DNA of 64,000 nucleotides from DASUAS01 sp963809795 (GCA_963809795.1 CAWELN010000008.1:62001-126000), one strand, 5' to 3'. Positions 43,791 to 53,116 are shown, counted from the stretch's first letter. A program made the numbers and translations. The notes: generated by a model not told the origin, from the sequence alone.

Positions 43791-44906
43791 CGCGATCTCC
43801 TGGTGCTCGGACGGGACCGCCGCCGACTCGGGTTGGAGCGGCAGCACGAGGCGGAAGGTCGAACCCTGCCCCTCGACGGACTCGACGGTGATGTCACCGC
43901 CGTGCGCACGAGCGACGTGCCGCACGATGGCGAGCCCCAGCCCGGTGCCGCCGGTGGAGCGGCTCCGCGCCTGGTCGACGCGATAGAACCGCTCGAAGAT
44001 GCGCTCGAGGTCCCGGCTCGGGATCCCGATGCCGGCGTCGCGCACCGCGACCTCGACCACGTCACCGACGAGGGCGGTGCTCACGGTGACGGGATTGCCG
44101 GGCTCCGAGTACTTCACCGCATTGTCGATGAGGTTCGCGATCGCGCTGACGACCTGCCGGTCGTCGCACGCAACCAATGCGCCGGTGACCCCGGGATGGA
44201 GCTGGAGGTTGATCCCGGCCGCGACCGCGGTCGGCCGCAGCTGCTCGACCGCGTCGTCGACGAGCACCTCGAGCGGCACCGGCGTACGACGCGGCGCTTC
44301 CTGCGTCTCGATGAGGCTCAGGTCGAGCAGGTCGTCGACGATGCGGGCGAGACGCTCCGCTTCCTTGACGATCCGTTCGGCGAGAGGACGCGTCACCGCC
44401 GGGTCGTCCTCCTCGGCGAGGGTCTCGGCCAGCACCTCCAGTGCGCCGATCGGCGTCTTGAGCTCGTGGCTCACGTTGGCCACGAAGTCGCGGCGCACGC
44501 TCTCGATGCGGTGCACCTCGGAGACGTCGGCGACGAGCGCGGCCACTCCCAAGGTTCGCTCGGCGTCGCCGATGGGCATGGCCGAGAGATGCACCACGGC
44601 CCGGGGAGGGCCGAAGAGCTGCAGCTCGCGCTCGCAGGCCTCACCGAGGAGCGCGCGCGAGATGAGCGAGTCGAGCGCACCGGCTACGACCGCGTCGGAG
44701 TGCCGCGCCGCCCGGTAGCGCTCCGCGGCGGGGTTGCGGAACACCTCGACGCCGTCGGCATCGAGCACCAACACGGCCTGCCGCAGCTCGTCGAGCACGG
44801 CCCGGAAGCGGTCGTGCTGCACGGTGGCGGTCTCGGTCTCCCGGAGGGCCGCGGCCAACGCCTGTTCCAACGCGGCGTTCGCGGAGTCGCGCCGCTGGGG
44901 GCTCAT
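43788..44906 (-). CDS. phosphate-type histidine kinase (SenX3/PhoR-like), no membrane segment
   Basis: 372 residues. A PAS-like sensor region (about 30-125) is followed by HisKA with the phosphorylated histidine in FVANVSHELKTPIGAL and an HATPase domain with N-, G1- and G2-boxes (IANLIDNAVKYS, DAGIGIP, GGTGLGLAIV). It lacks the membrane helices of SenX3/PhoR and looks soluble. It starts four bases after pstB, and its stop lies inside the structured repeat. It probably senses the Pst-PhoU complex from the cytoplasm. Confidence 0.92.
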   Translation of the reverse strand: MSPQRRDSANAALEQALAAALRETETATVQHDRFRAVLDELRQAVLVLDADGVEVFRNPAAERYRAARHSDAVVAGALDSLISRALLGEACERELQLFGPPRAVVHLSAMPIGDAERTLGVAALVADVSEVHRIESVRRDFVANVSHELKTPIGALEVLAETLAEEDDPAVTRPLAERIVKEAERLARIVDDLLDLSLIETQEAPRRTPVPLEVLVDDAVEQLRPTAVAAGINLQLHPGVTGALVACDDRQVVSAIANLIDNAVKYSEPGNPVTVSTALVGDVVEVAVRDAGIGIPSRDLERIFERFYRVDQARSRSTGGTGLGLAIVRHVARAHGGDITVESVEGQGSTFRLVLPLQPESAAVPSEHQEIA

Positions 44907-44910
44907 GAGC

Positions 44911-45831
44911 TCAACCGAACCGCCCGGTGATGTAACCCTCGGTGCGGGCGTCGGAGGGCGCGGTGAACAGCTTCTCGGTGACGTCGTACTCGACGAGACG
45001 GCCGACTCGCTTGCCCTGGTCGTCGACCTCGGCGGTGAAGAACGCGGTGCGGTCGGACGTCCGCGCGGCCTGTTGCATGTTGTGGGTGACGATCACGATG
45101 GTGAAGTCGAGCTTGATCTCCTCCATGAGGTCCTCGATGCGGGCGGTGGCGATGGGGTCGAGCGCCGAGCAGGGTTCGTCCATCAGCACGACCTCGGGCT
45201 CGACCGCGAGCGCGCGGGCGATGCACAGGCGCTGCTGCTGGCCGCCGGAGAGCGACAGCCCGCTGTTCTTGAGCTTGTCCTTCACCTCGTCCCAGAGCGC
45301 GGCGCGGGTCAGCGCCTGCTCGACGATGTCGTCCATCTCCGAGCGCTTGCGACCGTTGAGCTTGGGGCCGTAGGCGACGTTGTCGTAGATGGTCTTCGGG
45401 AACGGGTTGGGCTTCTGGAACACCATGCCGATGCGCCGGCGCACCTCGGCGGCGTCGACCTTCGGGGCGTAGAGGCTCTGGCCGTGGTAGTTGACCTGGC
45501 CGATGACCTCGGCGCCGGCGGTGAGGTCGTGCATGCGGTTGAGGCACCGCAGCACGGTGGTCTTGCCGCACCCGGACGGGCCGATGAACGCGGTGATCTC
45601 GTGCGCGGCGATGTCGAGGTCCACCTCTCGCACCGCGGTGTGCCCGCTGTACTTCACCTCGAGGTCGCGCAGCTCGAAGACCAGCTCCCGTTCGCGCTCC
45701 GGCTCCTCCTCGGGCGCAGGAGTGTCGGGGACCTCGTTGCCGGTGGCGGGGATGCCGACATCCGTCGTCACGTCGATGACGTTAGTGGTGATGTCCACGA
45801 GCGTGGGCATGGATCCATCCTCGGGGGTCAT
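44911..45831 (-). CDS. pstB: PstB phosphate transporter ATPase
   Basis: 306 residues from ATG 45831, which overlaps the pstA stop (ATGA); ATG 45810, with GAGG eight bases upstream, is the alternative. Walker A GPSGCGKTT, signature LSGGQQQRL, Walker B VVLMDEPCSALDP and switch IVTHNMQQAAR are intact. The ~50-residue acidic N-terminal extension is longer than usual. It powers high-affinity phosphate import. Confidence 0.95.
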   Translation of the reverse strand: MTPEDGSMPTLVDITTNVIDVTTDVGIPATGNEVPDTPAPEEEPERERELVFELRDLEVKYSGHTAVREVDLDIAAHEITAFIGPSGCGKTTVLRCLNRMHDLTAGAEVIGQVNYHGQSLYAPKVDAAEVRRRIGMVFQKPNPFPKTIYDNVAYGPKLNGRKRSEMDDIVEQALTRAALWDEVKDKLKNSGLSLSGGQQQRLCIARALAVEPEVVLMDEPCSALDPIATARIEDLMEEIKLDFTIVIVTHNMQQAARTSDRTAFFTAEVDDQGKRVGRLVEYDVTEKLFTAPSDARTEGYITGRFG

Positions 45832-46733
45832 GCCGCCTGCCGGCGGGCGAAGAAGGCGGTCACCAGGCGGGCCATGATCGTGAACACGAACACGATCACG
45901 ATCAACGCGAGCGCGGCACCCCACGCTCGGTCCTGCGCCGGGATGAACGGCGACGTGGCGTTGCTGAAGATCTGGACCGACAGCGCGGTGTTCTGACCCT
46001 TGAACAGGTTCGTGTTCGTCTCACGCACGATGCCGATCGTGAACAGGAGTGGGGCGGTCTCGCCCGCGGCGCGGGCCACCGCGATCAGCGCGCCGCTCAC
46101 GATGCCCGCGGCCGCGTTGGGCAGCACGACGGTCCGGATGGTGCGGACCCGGCGGCTCCCCAGCGCGTAGCTGCCCTCGCGCAGCTCGCCCGGCACCAGC
46201 GACAACATCTGGTCGGTGGTGCGGATCACGATCGGCAGCATGAGGCACGCGAGCGCGAGCGCACCGGCGAAGCCGGTCTTCTCCTTGGTGTTGAGCACGA
46301 CCAGCGTGTAGATGAAGAGGCCCATCACGATCGACGGGACGCCGGTCATCACCTCGGAGAGGAAGCGGATGAGCCGGGCGAGCGGACGAGTGCCGCCGTA
46401 CTCGTTGAGGTAGATGCCGCCCAGCACGCCGAGCGGAATCGCCATCAGCGCCGCCGCGCCGGTGATCAGGAGGGTGCCCACGACGGCCGGGCCCATGCCC
46501 CCGCCGGGAAGGCGGTCGACGAACGGCAGGTCGTCGGTGAGGAACGACCAGCTCATCACCTTCGAACCCTGTTGCACCACGTAGATGACCAGGAACACCA
46601 GTGGGATCAGCGCGATGACGAAGGTCAGCGCGATGACGCCCGTGGCGACGAGGTTCGAGACCTTGCGCCGGCGCGAACGCGGGCGTGCCGTGAGCTGTGG
46701 CCCGCCGGGCGGCGGCATGGTCACCGAGCTCAC
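45828..46733 (-). CDS. pstA: PstA phosphate permease
   Basis: 301 residues, six membrane helices, with the EAA-type loop YALGSRRVRTIRTVVLPNAA that contacts PstB. Overlaps pstC and pstB by four bases each, so the genes are translationally coupled. Binding-protein-dependent permease. Confidence 0.95.
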   Translation of the reverse strand: MSSVTMPPPGGPQLTARPRSRRRKVSNLVATGVIALTFVIALIPLVFLVIYVVQQGSKVMSWSFLTDDLPFVDRLPGGGMGPAVVGTLLITGAAALMAIPLGVLGGIYLNEYGGTRPLARLIRFLSEVMTGVPSIVMGLFIYTLVVLNTKEKTGFAGALALACLMLPIVIRTTDQMLSLVPGELREGSYALGSRRVRTIRTVVLPNAAAGIVSGALIAVARAAGETAPLLFTIGIVRETNTNLFKGQNTALSVQIFSNATSPFIPAQDRAWGAALALIVIVFVFTIMARLVTAFFARRQAA

Positions 46734-47731
46734 ACCACCGCTCCTGACTTCCGGTCGTATCGGTTGACGAACCCGCGGGCGAGGATGCCCACGCCCACCG
46801 TCAGCACCAGCAGCACGACGCCCATGCCGATGAGCGCGGCGCGCTGGATGCCGGTCGCCTCACCGAATTGGTTGGCAATGATGCTGGCCAGCGTGTCGCC
46901 GGGGCCGAAGATGTGCGCGCTGATGTGCTGCGAGCTGCCGATCAGCAGCGCCACGGCAATGGTCTCGCCGATGGCGCGACCGAGCCCGATGATGACCGCG
47001 GAGACGACACCGCCGCGGCTGTGCGGGAACACCGACCCTCGGATCATCTCCCAACGGGTCGCCCCCATGCCGTAGGCCGCTTCCTTCAGCGGCTGCGGCG
47101 TCGTCGCGAACACCTCACGGGTGAGCGACGTGATGATCGGCGTGATCATGATGGCCACGATCAGCCCCGCGGTCATGAAGCTGAGCCCGGTGGGGCTCGG
47201 GTCCGAGGTGAGGGTGCCGATGAGCGGGATGCCCGACGTGGCCGACGAGATGCTGTCGTAGATGTCGGCCAGCGGGCCGGTGAGGACGGCGAGCGCCCAC
47301 AGGCCGTACACCACCGACGGGATCGCCGCGAGCAGGTCGACGATGTACACGATCGGCTTGCGAAACGGTCGGGGAGCGATCTCGGTGACGAACAGCGCGA
47401 TGCCGAGGCTGATCGGGACCGAGACCACCAGCGCGATGATCCCGACCAGGAAGGTGCCGTAGATCATGGCGCCGGCGCCGTACTGCCCCTTGGCCGGGTC
47501 CCAGTTGTCGGCGAAGATCCCGAAGCCCTCTTCGCGGAACCACGGCCACGCGTTCTTGGTGGTGGTGTACGCGATCAGCCCGAGGATCGCGAGGACGAGC
47601 AGCCCGCTGCCGAGTGCGATCCACCGGAACAGGTGGTCGGTGAAGATCCCCGGTGGGCGCGGCCCGGTGCCGAGTCCCTTCGGCGCCGGCGCCGGTTGCT
47701 CGTTCTCTCGGGGCGGAGCGATCGCAGCCAT
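46730..47731 (-). CDS. pstC: PstC phosphate permease
   Basis: 333 residues, about six membrane helices, with loop AAYGMGATRWEMIRGSVFP for PstB contact. A charged N-terminal cytoplasmic stretch (about 40 residues) precedes helix 1. It is separated by 90 bp from pstS; the other pst genes overlap it. Confidence 0.95.
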   Translation of the reverse strand: MAAIAPPRENEQPAPAPKGLGTGPRPPGIFTDHLFRWIALGSGLLVLAILGLIAYTTTKNAWPWFREEGFGIFADNWDPAKGQYGAGAMIYGTFLVGIIALVVSVPISLGIALFVTEIAPRPFRKPIVYIVDLLAAIPSVVYGLWALAVLTGPLADIYDSISSATSGIPLIGTLTSDPSPTGLSFMTAGLIVAIMITPIITSLTREVFATTPQPLKEAAYGMGATRWEMIRGSVFPHSRGGVVSAVIIGLGRAIGETIAVALLIGSSQHISAHIFGPGDTLASIIANQFGEATGIQRAALIGMGVVLLVLTVGVGILARGFVNRYDRKSGAVV

Positions 47732-47821
47732 GCGAGTGTCCGGACTCTACGCGAGGTGGGGGTCGGGCGGGGGCACGGGACGGGCGGGGGGCCACCCGTC
47801 CCGTGCACGACCCGCCCGAGG

Positions 47822-48883
47822 TCACGACGCCGGGACGGTGATGCTGCGAACCTGCGTCCGCGCCTTCTGGAGGAGCGCCTTCGGCAGCGGCGCGTAGTCG
47901 ACCGAACCGGCCAGCTTCTGGCCTTGGTTGTAGATGTAGTTCAAGAAGGCCACGATGGCCGCGCCCTTGGCCGCGTCGGTCTGGTCCTTGTACACGATGA
48001 TCCAGGTCGGCGAGGTGATCGGGTACGCCGCCGGACCCGACGCGTTGAGCGGGTCGAAGGTGAGGTCGGCGTTGACCGTCGCCCCTGAGGCTGCCGAGGC
48101 CGCGCTGAGCAGGTTCGGCTTGATGAACTTCCCGCTCGAGTTCTTGACCGAGGCGAAGGTCAGGCCGCTGGCGTTGGCATCGGAGAAGTCGACGTAGCCG
48201 ACCGCGCCGTCGGTGCTGTTCACCAGCTTGGCCACCCCTGAGTTGCCGGTCGCGCCCTGGGTGCCCGAGGGCCAGCTCACGGTCGAGCCGCTGCCCAGCG
48301 TCCACGCCGACGGCGCCGCCTTGGTGAGGAAGCTGGTGAAGTTGGCCGTGGTCCCCGAGCTGTCACTGCGGTGCACGACGGTGATCTTGGTGCTGGGGAG
48401 CTTCGCCGACGGGTTGTCGCTCTTGATCGCGGGGTCGTCCCACGTCGTGATCTGACCCTGGAAGATCTTGCCGATGGTGTCGGCCGAGAGCTTCAGGTTC
48501 GAGACTCCGGAGAGGTTGTACGACACCGTGATCGGGGCGACCACCGTCGGGAAGTAGAAGAACGGCTTCGGCGGCTGCGGGTCGCTCGCCTTGTACGCCG
48601 CGTCGGTCCCGGCAAAGTCGACGACGCCGTTCACGAAGTCGGTGCGCCCGGCGCCCGAGCCATTGCCCTGGTAGTTGATCGTCACCGCCTTCTGCACCGG
48701 CTTGAACGCGCCGATCACCACCTGGTTGAACCCGAGCTGGAAGGTTGACCCGTCTCCGTTCAGCGTCGCCGAGGCGAGCTTGTTGGTCTTGGGTGCGGCG
48801 GAGGCGCCGGTGCCGATCACCAGGATCGGCAGCGTCAACGCTGCGAGCACGAGGCCGCAGCGACGAACGAACGAGCGTCGCAT
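47822..48883 (-). CDS. pstS: PstS phosphate-binding protein
   Basis: 353 residues with a Sec-type signal peptide (cleavage after ...GTGASA near residue 29). No lipobox is visible, unlike many actinobacterial PstS proteins, so anchoring is unclear. Family motifs include LNGDGSTFQ at the start of the mature protein and VVHRSDSSGTT in the phosphate-binding region. Ribosome site GGAGG lies upstream of ATG 48883. A PHO-box-like repeat is about 100 bp upstream. Confidence 0.94.
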   Translation of the reverse strand: MRRSFVRRCGLVLAALTLPILVIGTGASAAPKTNKLASATLNGDGSTFQLGFNQVVIGAFKPVQKAVTINYQGNGSGAGRTDFVNGVVDFAGTDAAYKASDPQPPKPFFYFPTVVAPITVSYNLSGVSNLKLSADTIGKIFQGQITTWDDPAIKSDNPSAKLPSTKITVVHRSDSSGTTANFTSFLTKAAPSAWTLGSGSTVSWPSGTQGATGNSGVAKLVNSTDGAVGYVDFSDANASGLTFASVKNSSGKFIKPNLLSAASAASGATVNADLTFDPLNASGPAAYPITSPTWIIVYKDQTDAAKGAAIVAFLNYIYNQGQKLAGSVDYAPLPKALLQKARTQVRSITVPAS

Positions 48884-48975
48884 CAGGGTGTTCCCTCCTG
48901 GAACGGTGAATGGATCGGTGACTCGGCGCGGATGGTAAGGAGACGGCGTAGCCGCGCCGTGGCCGCATGGTGGCG

Positions 48976-48997
48976 CGAAGGTGAACAGGAGGGAAAC
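48976..48997 (-). promoter_or_regulatory. PHO-box-like direct repeat between pstS and phoU
   Basis: On the minus strand GTTTCCCTCCT then GTTCACCTTCG: two 11-bp units with GTT at the same phase. It is placed about 95 bp before pstS and 50 bp before the first phoU, so it may serve both. Confidence 0.6.
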
Positions 48998-49047
48998 AGT
49001 GAGCTTTGTGGCTGCGCGCGTCGCGTGGTCACCTCCATGATCGCAAC

Positions 49048-49752
49048 GTGGTCTCCTCGGAGGTCGTCCCCGTCCACTCCGATCCTCGCGTCGTGTCGCG
49101 TGTCGATGACGTGCGGGTCGACATCGTGCGGCTCGCGTCGCTGACCCTCGACGCGATCGCGTCGGGCACCGAGGCGCTCATCGACGGTGACCTGGAGGGT
49201 GCCGACCGGGTCGTGGCCGACGACGACGCAATCGACTCGCTGCGGCATGCGGTCGAGGACCAGTGCCTGCGCATCTTCGAGTTGCCGGGCATCGCCCTCC
49301 CCGACCTGCGGTTCGTCGGGGTGGCCATGCGGGTCGCCCACGAGCTCGAGCGCAGCGCCGACCTGATGGTGAACGTGGCCAAGACGACCTGGCGCCTGTT
49401 CCCCCGCCGGCTCGACACCACCGCGACGTCGCTCGTCCACCGGCTCGGTCGCCAGGTAGGCGTGCAGCTGCGGGTGGCGGTCAACGCCTTCGCCGACCGC
49501 GACCCGTCGTGGGCGGCCGCCCTCTCCGACATGGACGACACCACCGACGAGCTGGAGAAACGCCTGTTCCGCCACGTGCTCGAGGTCGACGGTGGTGTCG
49601 CGCCGGACGACGGCACGGTGAACGACGCGGTGCAGCTCGCCCTCGTCGCTCGTCATTACGAGCGCATCGGCGACCACGCGGTCACCATCGCCGAGCAGGT
49701 GCACTTCGTGGTGACCGGCGAACGCACCCGTGGGCGGCGGGTCCGGAAATGA
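49048..49752 (+). CDS. phoU: PhoU phosphate-signalling protein, first copy
   Basis: 234 residues from GTG 49048 (start uncertain; no strong ribosome site). Two three-helix bundles carry the PhoU metal-binding E/DxxxD motifs, e.g. VAMRVAHELERSADLMVNV and ALVARHYERIGDHAVTIAE. It links Pst transport state to the sensor kinase. A second phoU lies 370 bp downstream. Confidence 0.92.
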   Translation: MVSSEVVPVHSDPRVVSRVDDVRVDIVRLASLTLDAIASGTEALIDGDLEGADRVVADDDAIDSLRHAVEDQCLRIFELPGIALPDLRFVGVAMRVAHELERSADLMVNVAKTTWRLFPRRLDTTATSLVHRLGRQVGVQLRVAVNAFADRDPSWAAALSDMDDTTDELEKRLFRHVLEVDGGVAPDDGTVNDAVQLALVARHYERIGDHAVTIAEQVHFVVTGERTRGRRVRK

Positions 49753-50122
49753 CCCGCCCACCCGCATCTGCCCTGCGCCGGCGACCTGCCGGAGAGCGTG
49801 GGGCCGGGAAGGGGGGAGTTCCCGGCCCCGCACTCTCCGTTCGAGCTCTCCCCGGCCACGCACTCCCAACCGAGGAGAGCCACATCCCGGAACAACTCTC
49901 GGAGGGGGGATCCTCGAGTCGTTCCCGGTTGACCATGACAGTACGGGCGCGCCGTTTCGAACCCGTTGCCCGAGCGTGGCGGGAAAGTAAACGAGCAATG
50001 AAGGTTGGCCCCGTCCTAGGGTGCAGACAGGACGCACCCGCGCATCGCACGGCAAGATCGGCGGCGACGGGCAGCGCGCCGAGCGCCGCTCCGCATCCGC
50101 CCTCAGCGCAATTGGAGGCGTT
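49753..50122. other. 370-bp space between the two phoU genes
   Basis: Holds a large stem-loop (49791-49838), a weaker hairpin (CCGAG...CTCGG, ~49871-49909), a TTGACC-like -35 (49928) and the second phoU ribosome site GGAGG (~50114). A long plus-strand frame crosses it but is arginine-rich background. This looks like a terminator plus promoter/leader. Confidence 0.55.
49791..49838 (+). terminator. large stem-loop after first phoU
   Basis: GGAGAGCGTGGGGCCGGGAA pairs with TTCCCGGCCCCGCACTCTCC over 20 positions with one mismatch and one G-T pair; loop is GGGGGGAG. It begins 39 bp after the phoU stop. No T-run follows, so it is not a classical rho-independent terminator. Confidence 0.6.
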
Positions 50123-50830
50123 GTGACCACCACCCCCATCCCCGAGAGCGGGCCGGACGAGGCGCGCAAGGCCTTCCACGAGAATCTCGACGAGCTGCGC
50201 GTCGACGTGATCCGTCTGGCGGCGCTCACGACCGAGGCGATCGCGGGCGGCACACAAGCGCTGCTCGACAGCGACCTCAACGCCGCCGAACGGGTCATCG
50301 AAGCCGACGACGTGATCGACGAGCTCACGCACACGATCGAGGACCGCACGTTCCTGCTGCTCGCGCGTCAGCAGCCGCTGGCGACCGATCTCCGGTTCCT
50401 CGTGACGGTGATGCGCGTCGCCCACGAGCTCGAGCGCAGCGCCGACCTCATGGTCAACGTGGCGAAGACGACGCGCCGCTTGTATCCCCACCAACTCGAT
50501 CCGAAGCTACGCGGGATCATCGACCGCATGGGTACGCAGGCGAGCAACCAGACGCGCGTCGCCATCGACGCGTTCGCCGACGCCGACCCGTCGTGGGCCG
50601 CCGCGCTCGCCGACATGGACGACGCGATGGACGAGCTCACCAAGAGCCTGTTCCGGCACATCCTCGCCGGCGACCGCAGCGACGAGGGCACCGTCCTGCT
50701 GGCCGTGCAGATGGCGCTGGTCGGCCGGCACTACGAGCGCATCGCCGACCACGCGGTCACGATCGCCGAGCGGGTGGGCTTCATGGTGACGGGCGAGCAC
50801 CCGTCACCCGAGGTCGAGGTCGACCTCTAG
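50123..50830 (+). CDS. phoU: PhoU phosphate-signalling protein, second copy
   Basis: 235 residues from GTG 50123, with GGAG seven bases upstream. Same fold and motifs as the first copy (VMRVAHELERSADLMVNVAK, ALVGRHYERIADHAVTIAE) and about half its residues identical by eye. Paralogues in tandem may have divided the roles of kinase control and metal or persistence control (inference). Confidence 0.93.
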   Translation: MTTTPIPESGPDEARKAFHENLDELRVDVIRLAALTTEAIAGGTQALLDSDLNAAERVIEADDVIDELTHTIEDRTFLLLARQQPLATDLRFLVTVMRVAHELERSADLMVNVAKTTRRLYPHQLDPKLRGIIDRMGTQASNQTRVAIDAFADADPSWAAALADMDDAMDELTKSLFRHILAGDRSDEGTVLLAVQMALVGRHYERIADHAVTIAERVGFMVTGEHPSPEVEVDL

Positions 50831-50840
50831 GCCGCCGTGG

Positions 50841-51113
50841 CTAGCCCTCTTCGTCGTAGCCGAGGTCCCATTCCAGGATGAGGTGCTCACGCTCGGCGTC
50901 GCGCGCGACCCGCTCCCGGTTGCGGCGGAATTGCGGGTCGTGCGGCGGGAGGAGCTGGAGCCGGGCGACTGCCCGCTGCCGGAACTCGTCGATCATGCGA
51001 CCGTCACCGAAGACGCCGTGGACCTCCCAGTGGGGCGCGACCGGGCCGAGGTAGACGACCTTGACGTGACCTTGCGGCGGTACCTGTTCGAGCTCTTCGG
51101 ACTCCGTCGACAT
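50841..51113 (-). CDS. small hypothetical protein, 90 aa
   Basis: 90 residues, acidic at both ends, with an arginine-rich helical middle (QFRRNRERVARDAEREHL). No cysteines, signal or membrane segment. It is convergent with the second phoU (10 bp) and 43 bp after the htrA stop side. Codon use looks real; I recognise no family. Confidence 0.6.
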   Translation of the reverse strand: MSTESEELEQVPPQGHVKVVYLGPVAPHWEVHGVFGDGRMIDEFRQRAVARLQLLPPHDPQFRRNRERVARDAEREHLILEWDLGYDEEG

Positions 51114-51156
51114 GCAGGTCAGCGTAGCGGTTGCCGGGTTCGATCCAGCAGGCCGG

Positions 51157-52657
51157 TCAGGAGCTGGGCGCTTCCGCGAGCGTCGCGGTGACGGTGACCT
51201 CGTCGCCGTCGCGCACGACCTTGATCTGCACCTCGTCGCCGGGCAGGTGCTGGCGGATCAACCCGCCGAGCGAGGCGGCGCCGGTCGCGGCCTTGCCGTC
51301 GACCGCCACCACGACGTCACCCACCTCGATGCCGGCCTTCGACGCCGGCGAGCCCGCACCGACCGTCTTCACGTACGCGCCCTGGTCGACCGACACGTCG
51401 TGCCCTTCGAGCTTGGCCTCCGAGATGTCGACGGTGCTCACCCCGAGGAAGGCGGGCTGCTTGCCCTCGCGGAGTCGTTCGATGATCGCCTTGGCGTTCG
51501 AGATCGGGATCGCGAACCCGACGTTCTGTGCGCTCCCCGGATCGGCGATGGCGGTGTTGATGCCGATCACCCGGCCCTGCGCGTCGACCAGCGGACCGCC
51601 CGAGTTGCCGGGGTTGATCGCGGCGTCGGTCTGGATGACGTCCTCCAACGCGCTCCCGGAGTCGGTCCCGACCTCCCGGTGCAGACCCGACACGATGCCG
51701 CGCGTGACGGTGAGGCCGCCTTGCAGCGCGAGCGCGTTGCCGATGGCGACGACGTCGTCGCCGACCTGGACGTCGTCGGAGTCGCCGAGCTCGATGGTCG
51801 GCAACCCGGTGGCGTCGACCTGGATCACCGCGAGATCGCTCGGTGCGTTGTGCCCCAGGATCCGGGCGTCGCGCGTGGTGCCGTCGGAGAACACCGCCTG
51901 GATCTGCCGGGCGCCTTCGATCACGTGGTTGTTGGTGACGATCACACCGTCGGACGAGATCACGAACCCGGTGCCGGCGGCGCCCCCGGAGTCGGGCCCA
52001 CCGTCGTCGACCAGCGCGACGACCGCCGGGACGTCGGTCTTCAGGATCTGCGCGATGTCGCCGGTCCGGGAGATCCGGTCCGACGGGCGCACGATCACCG
52101 CGGTCGCGGTCGGGGCGGTCGTGGTGGAGCTGTCGTCGCCGACGGCGAGGTACACACCGGACGCGACCAGGGCGCCGACGAGCGCGCCCACGAGCGCGGC
52201 GACGAGGGCGGTGCGCCGGCCCTCACCGTGGGCGCGATCCCGCCGGTCCGGCGGCACCGGCGGCGGGGGCCCGACGTCCGACTCCACCGCCACGGGCGGT
52301 GCTGCGATCCACGGCGGGCCGATCGGCGCGGTCGGTGGGACGGCGGCCGGGGCTTCGGCCGGGGGGCTCGCCGCCGCGATCGGTGCCGCCGCCGGCTCGC
52401 CCGGCGGTCGCCGACCGCTCCCACGGAGTGGTCGGCGCCTCACTCCGGGCGGTCGGCGGCTCGGTCGGCGGCTCGGTCGACGTCGAGGCCGTCCCGGCGG
52501 GAGCACGCGACGCTTCGCCCTCCGCGTTTACCGCGAATGGTGACCAACCGGACGGCTGCGGAGCGGCCGGCCCTGCCACCGTCTCCTCGGGGTGCGGCGG
52601 TTGGTCGGGAGTCTCGGGCACGGGATCCTCCGCCGGGGGTCGGCGTGGTGCGAACAT
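51157..52657 (-). CDS. htrA: HtrA/DegP-like membrane serine protease, one frameshift
   Basis: About 499 residues after repair. N-terminal proline-rich cytoplasmic region from ATG 52657 (MFAPRRPPAEDPVPE), one membrane helix (VAALVGALVGALVASGVYLA), trypsin-like domain with HVIEGA histidine, SDLAVIQ aspartate and GNSGGPL serine, then PDZ. The frame breaks near 52396-52402 in the low-complexity linker, at GGGCGAG where GGCGAG would keep SATAGEPAAAPIAA in frame. It fits an envelope-stress protease next to the sigE genes, as in mycobacteria. Confidence 0.88.
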
Positions 52658-52751
52658 GTGGGACGGAAACGTCGGCCTCGACCGCCCCGTACCCCGATCC
52701 GAGGGTTTCGGGGACGTGACGGGACGCGGCCTACGATCTCTGTCAGGCTAC

Positions 52752-52778
52752 GGGAACCGGACTCCGGTCCGGACCGTT
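52752..52778 (+). promoter_or_regulatory. ECF-type promoter for whiB
   Basis: GGGAAC (52752-52757), 17 bp, CGTT (52775-52778): the same elements as in the sigE promoter and similar to SigR/SigE consensus. An inverted repeat CCGGAC-TCCG-GTCCGG lies between them. It suggests that SigE or a related factor drives whiB. Confidence 0.45.
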
Positions 52779-52819
52779 GAACAGGGCGACCGCCTCTCCA
52801 CCCGAGCACTGGGGTGCAC

Positions 52820-53095
52820 ATGGACGACCTGAACCCTCCCCCCGATCACAGCGAACAGGAGTGGATGCTCCGGGCTCGTTGCCGTTCGCTGGCGCCGGGC
52901 GAGTTCTTCCCCTCCGACGGTGTGGGCGTCGACAAGGCCCGCCGCATCTGCGCGCAGTGCTCCGTCCAGTCCGAGTGCCTCGACTACGCGCTCACCTACC
53001 GCATCGACCACGGTGTGTGGGGCGGCGCGTCGGAGCGCGAACGTCGCCGCATCCTCCGCCGGCGCCGCGTCGAGTCGCCGGTGTCCATCCGCTAG
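52820..53095 (+). CDS. WhiB-family Fe-S transcription factor
   Basis: 91 residues from ATG 52820 (GTG 52814 just upstream is possible). Four cluster cysteines: RARC, CAQC and ECL; then the GVWGG turn and a basic C-terminal helix (RERRRILRRRR) for DNA contact. Binds [4Fe-4S] and works with a sigma factor. Nearest to WhiB1/WhiB2 types. Confidence 0.93.
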   Translation: MDDLNPPPDHSEQEWMLRARCRSLAPGEFFPSDGVGVDKARRICAQCSVQSECLDYALTYRIDHGVWGGASERERRRILRRRRVESPVSIR

Positions 53096-53116
53096 CTCCC
53101 CCTCGTTCCCGAACCC

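Noticed and set aside
43600..43791. Open frame of 21-residue repeats (minus strand) in the tandem array
   Set aside because: 63-bp units keep frame by length alone; the other copies of the element are not open in the same frame and helices covary, so structure rather than protein is conserved.
48898..48926. Second PHO-box-like repeat near pstS (GGTGAAT...GGTGACT)
   Set aside because: Spacing is 12, not 11, and both cores have mismatches.
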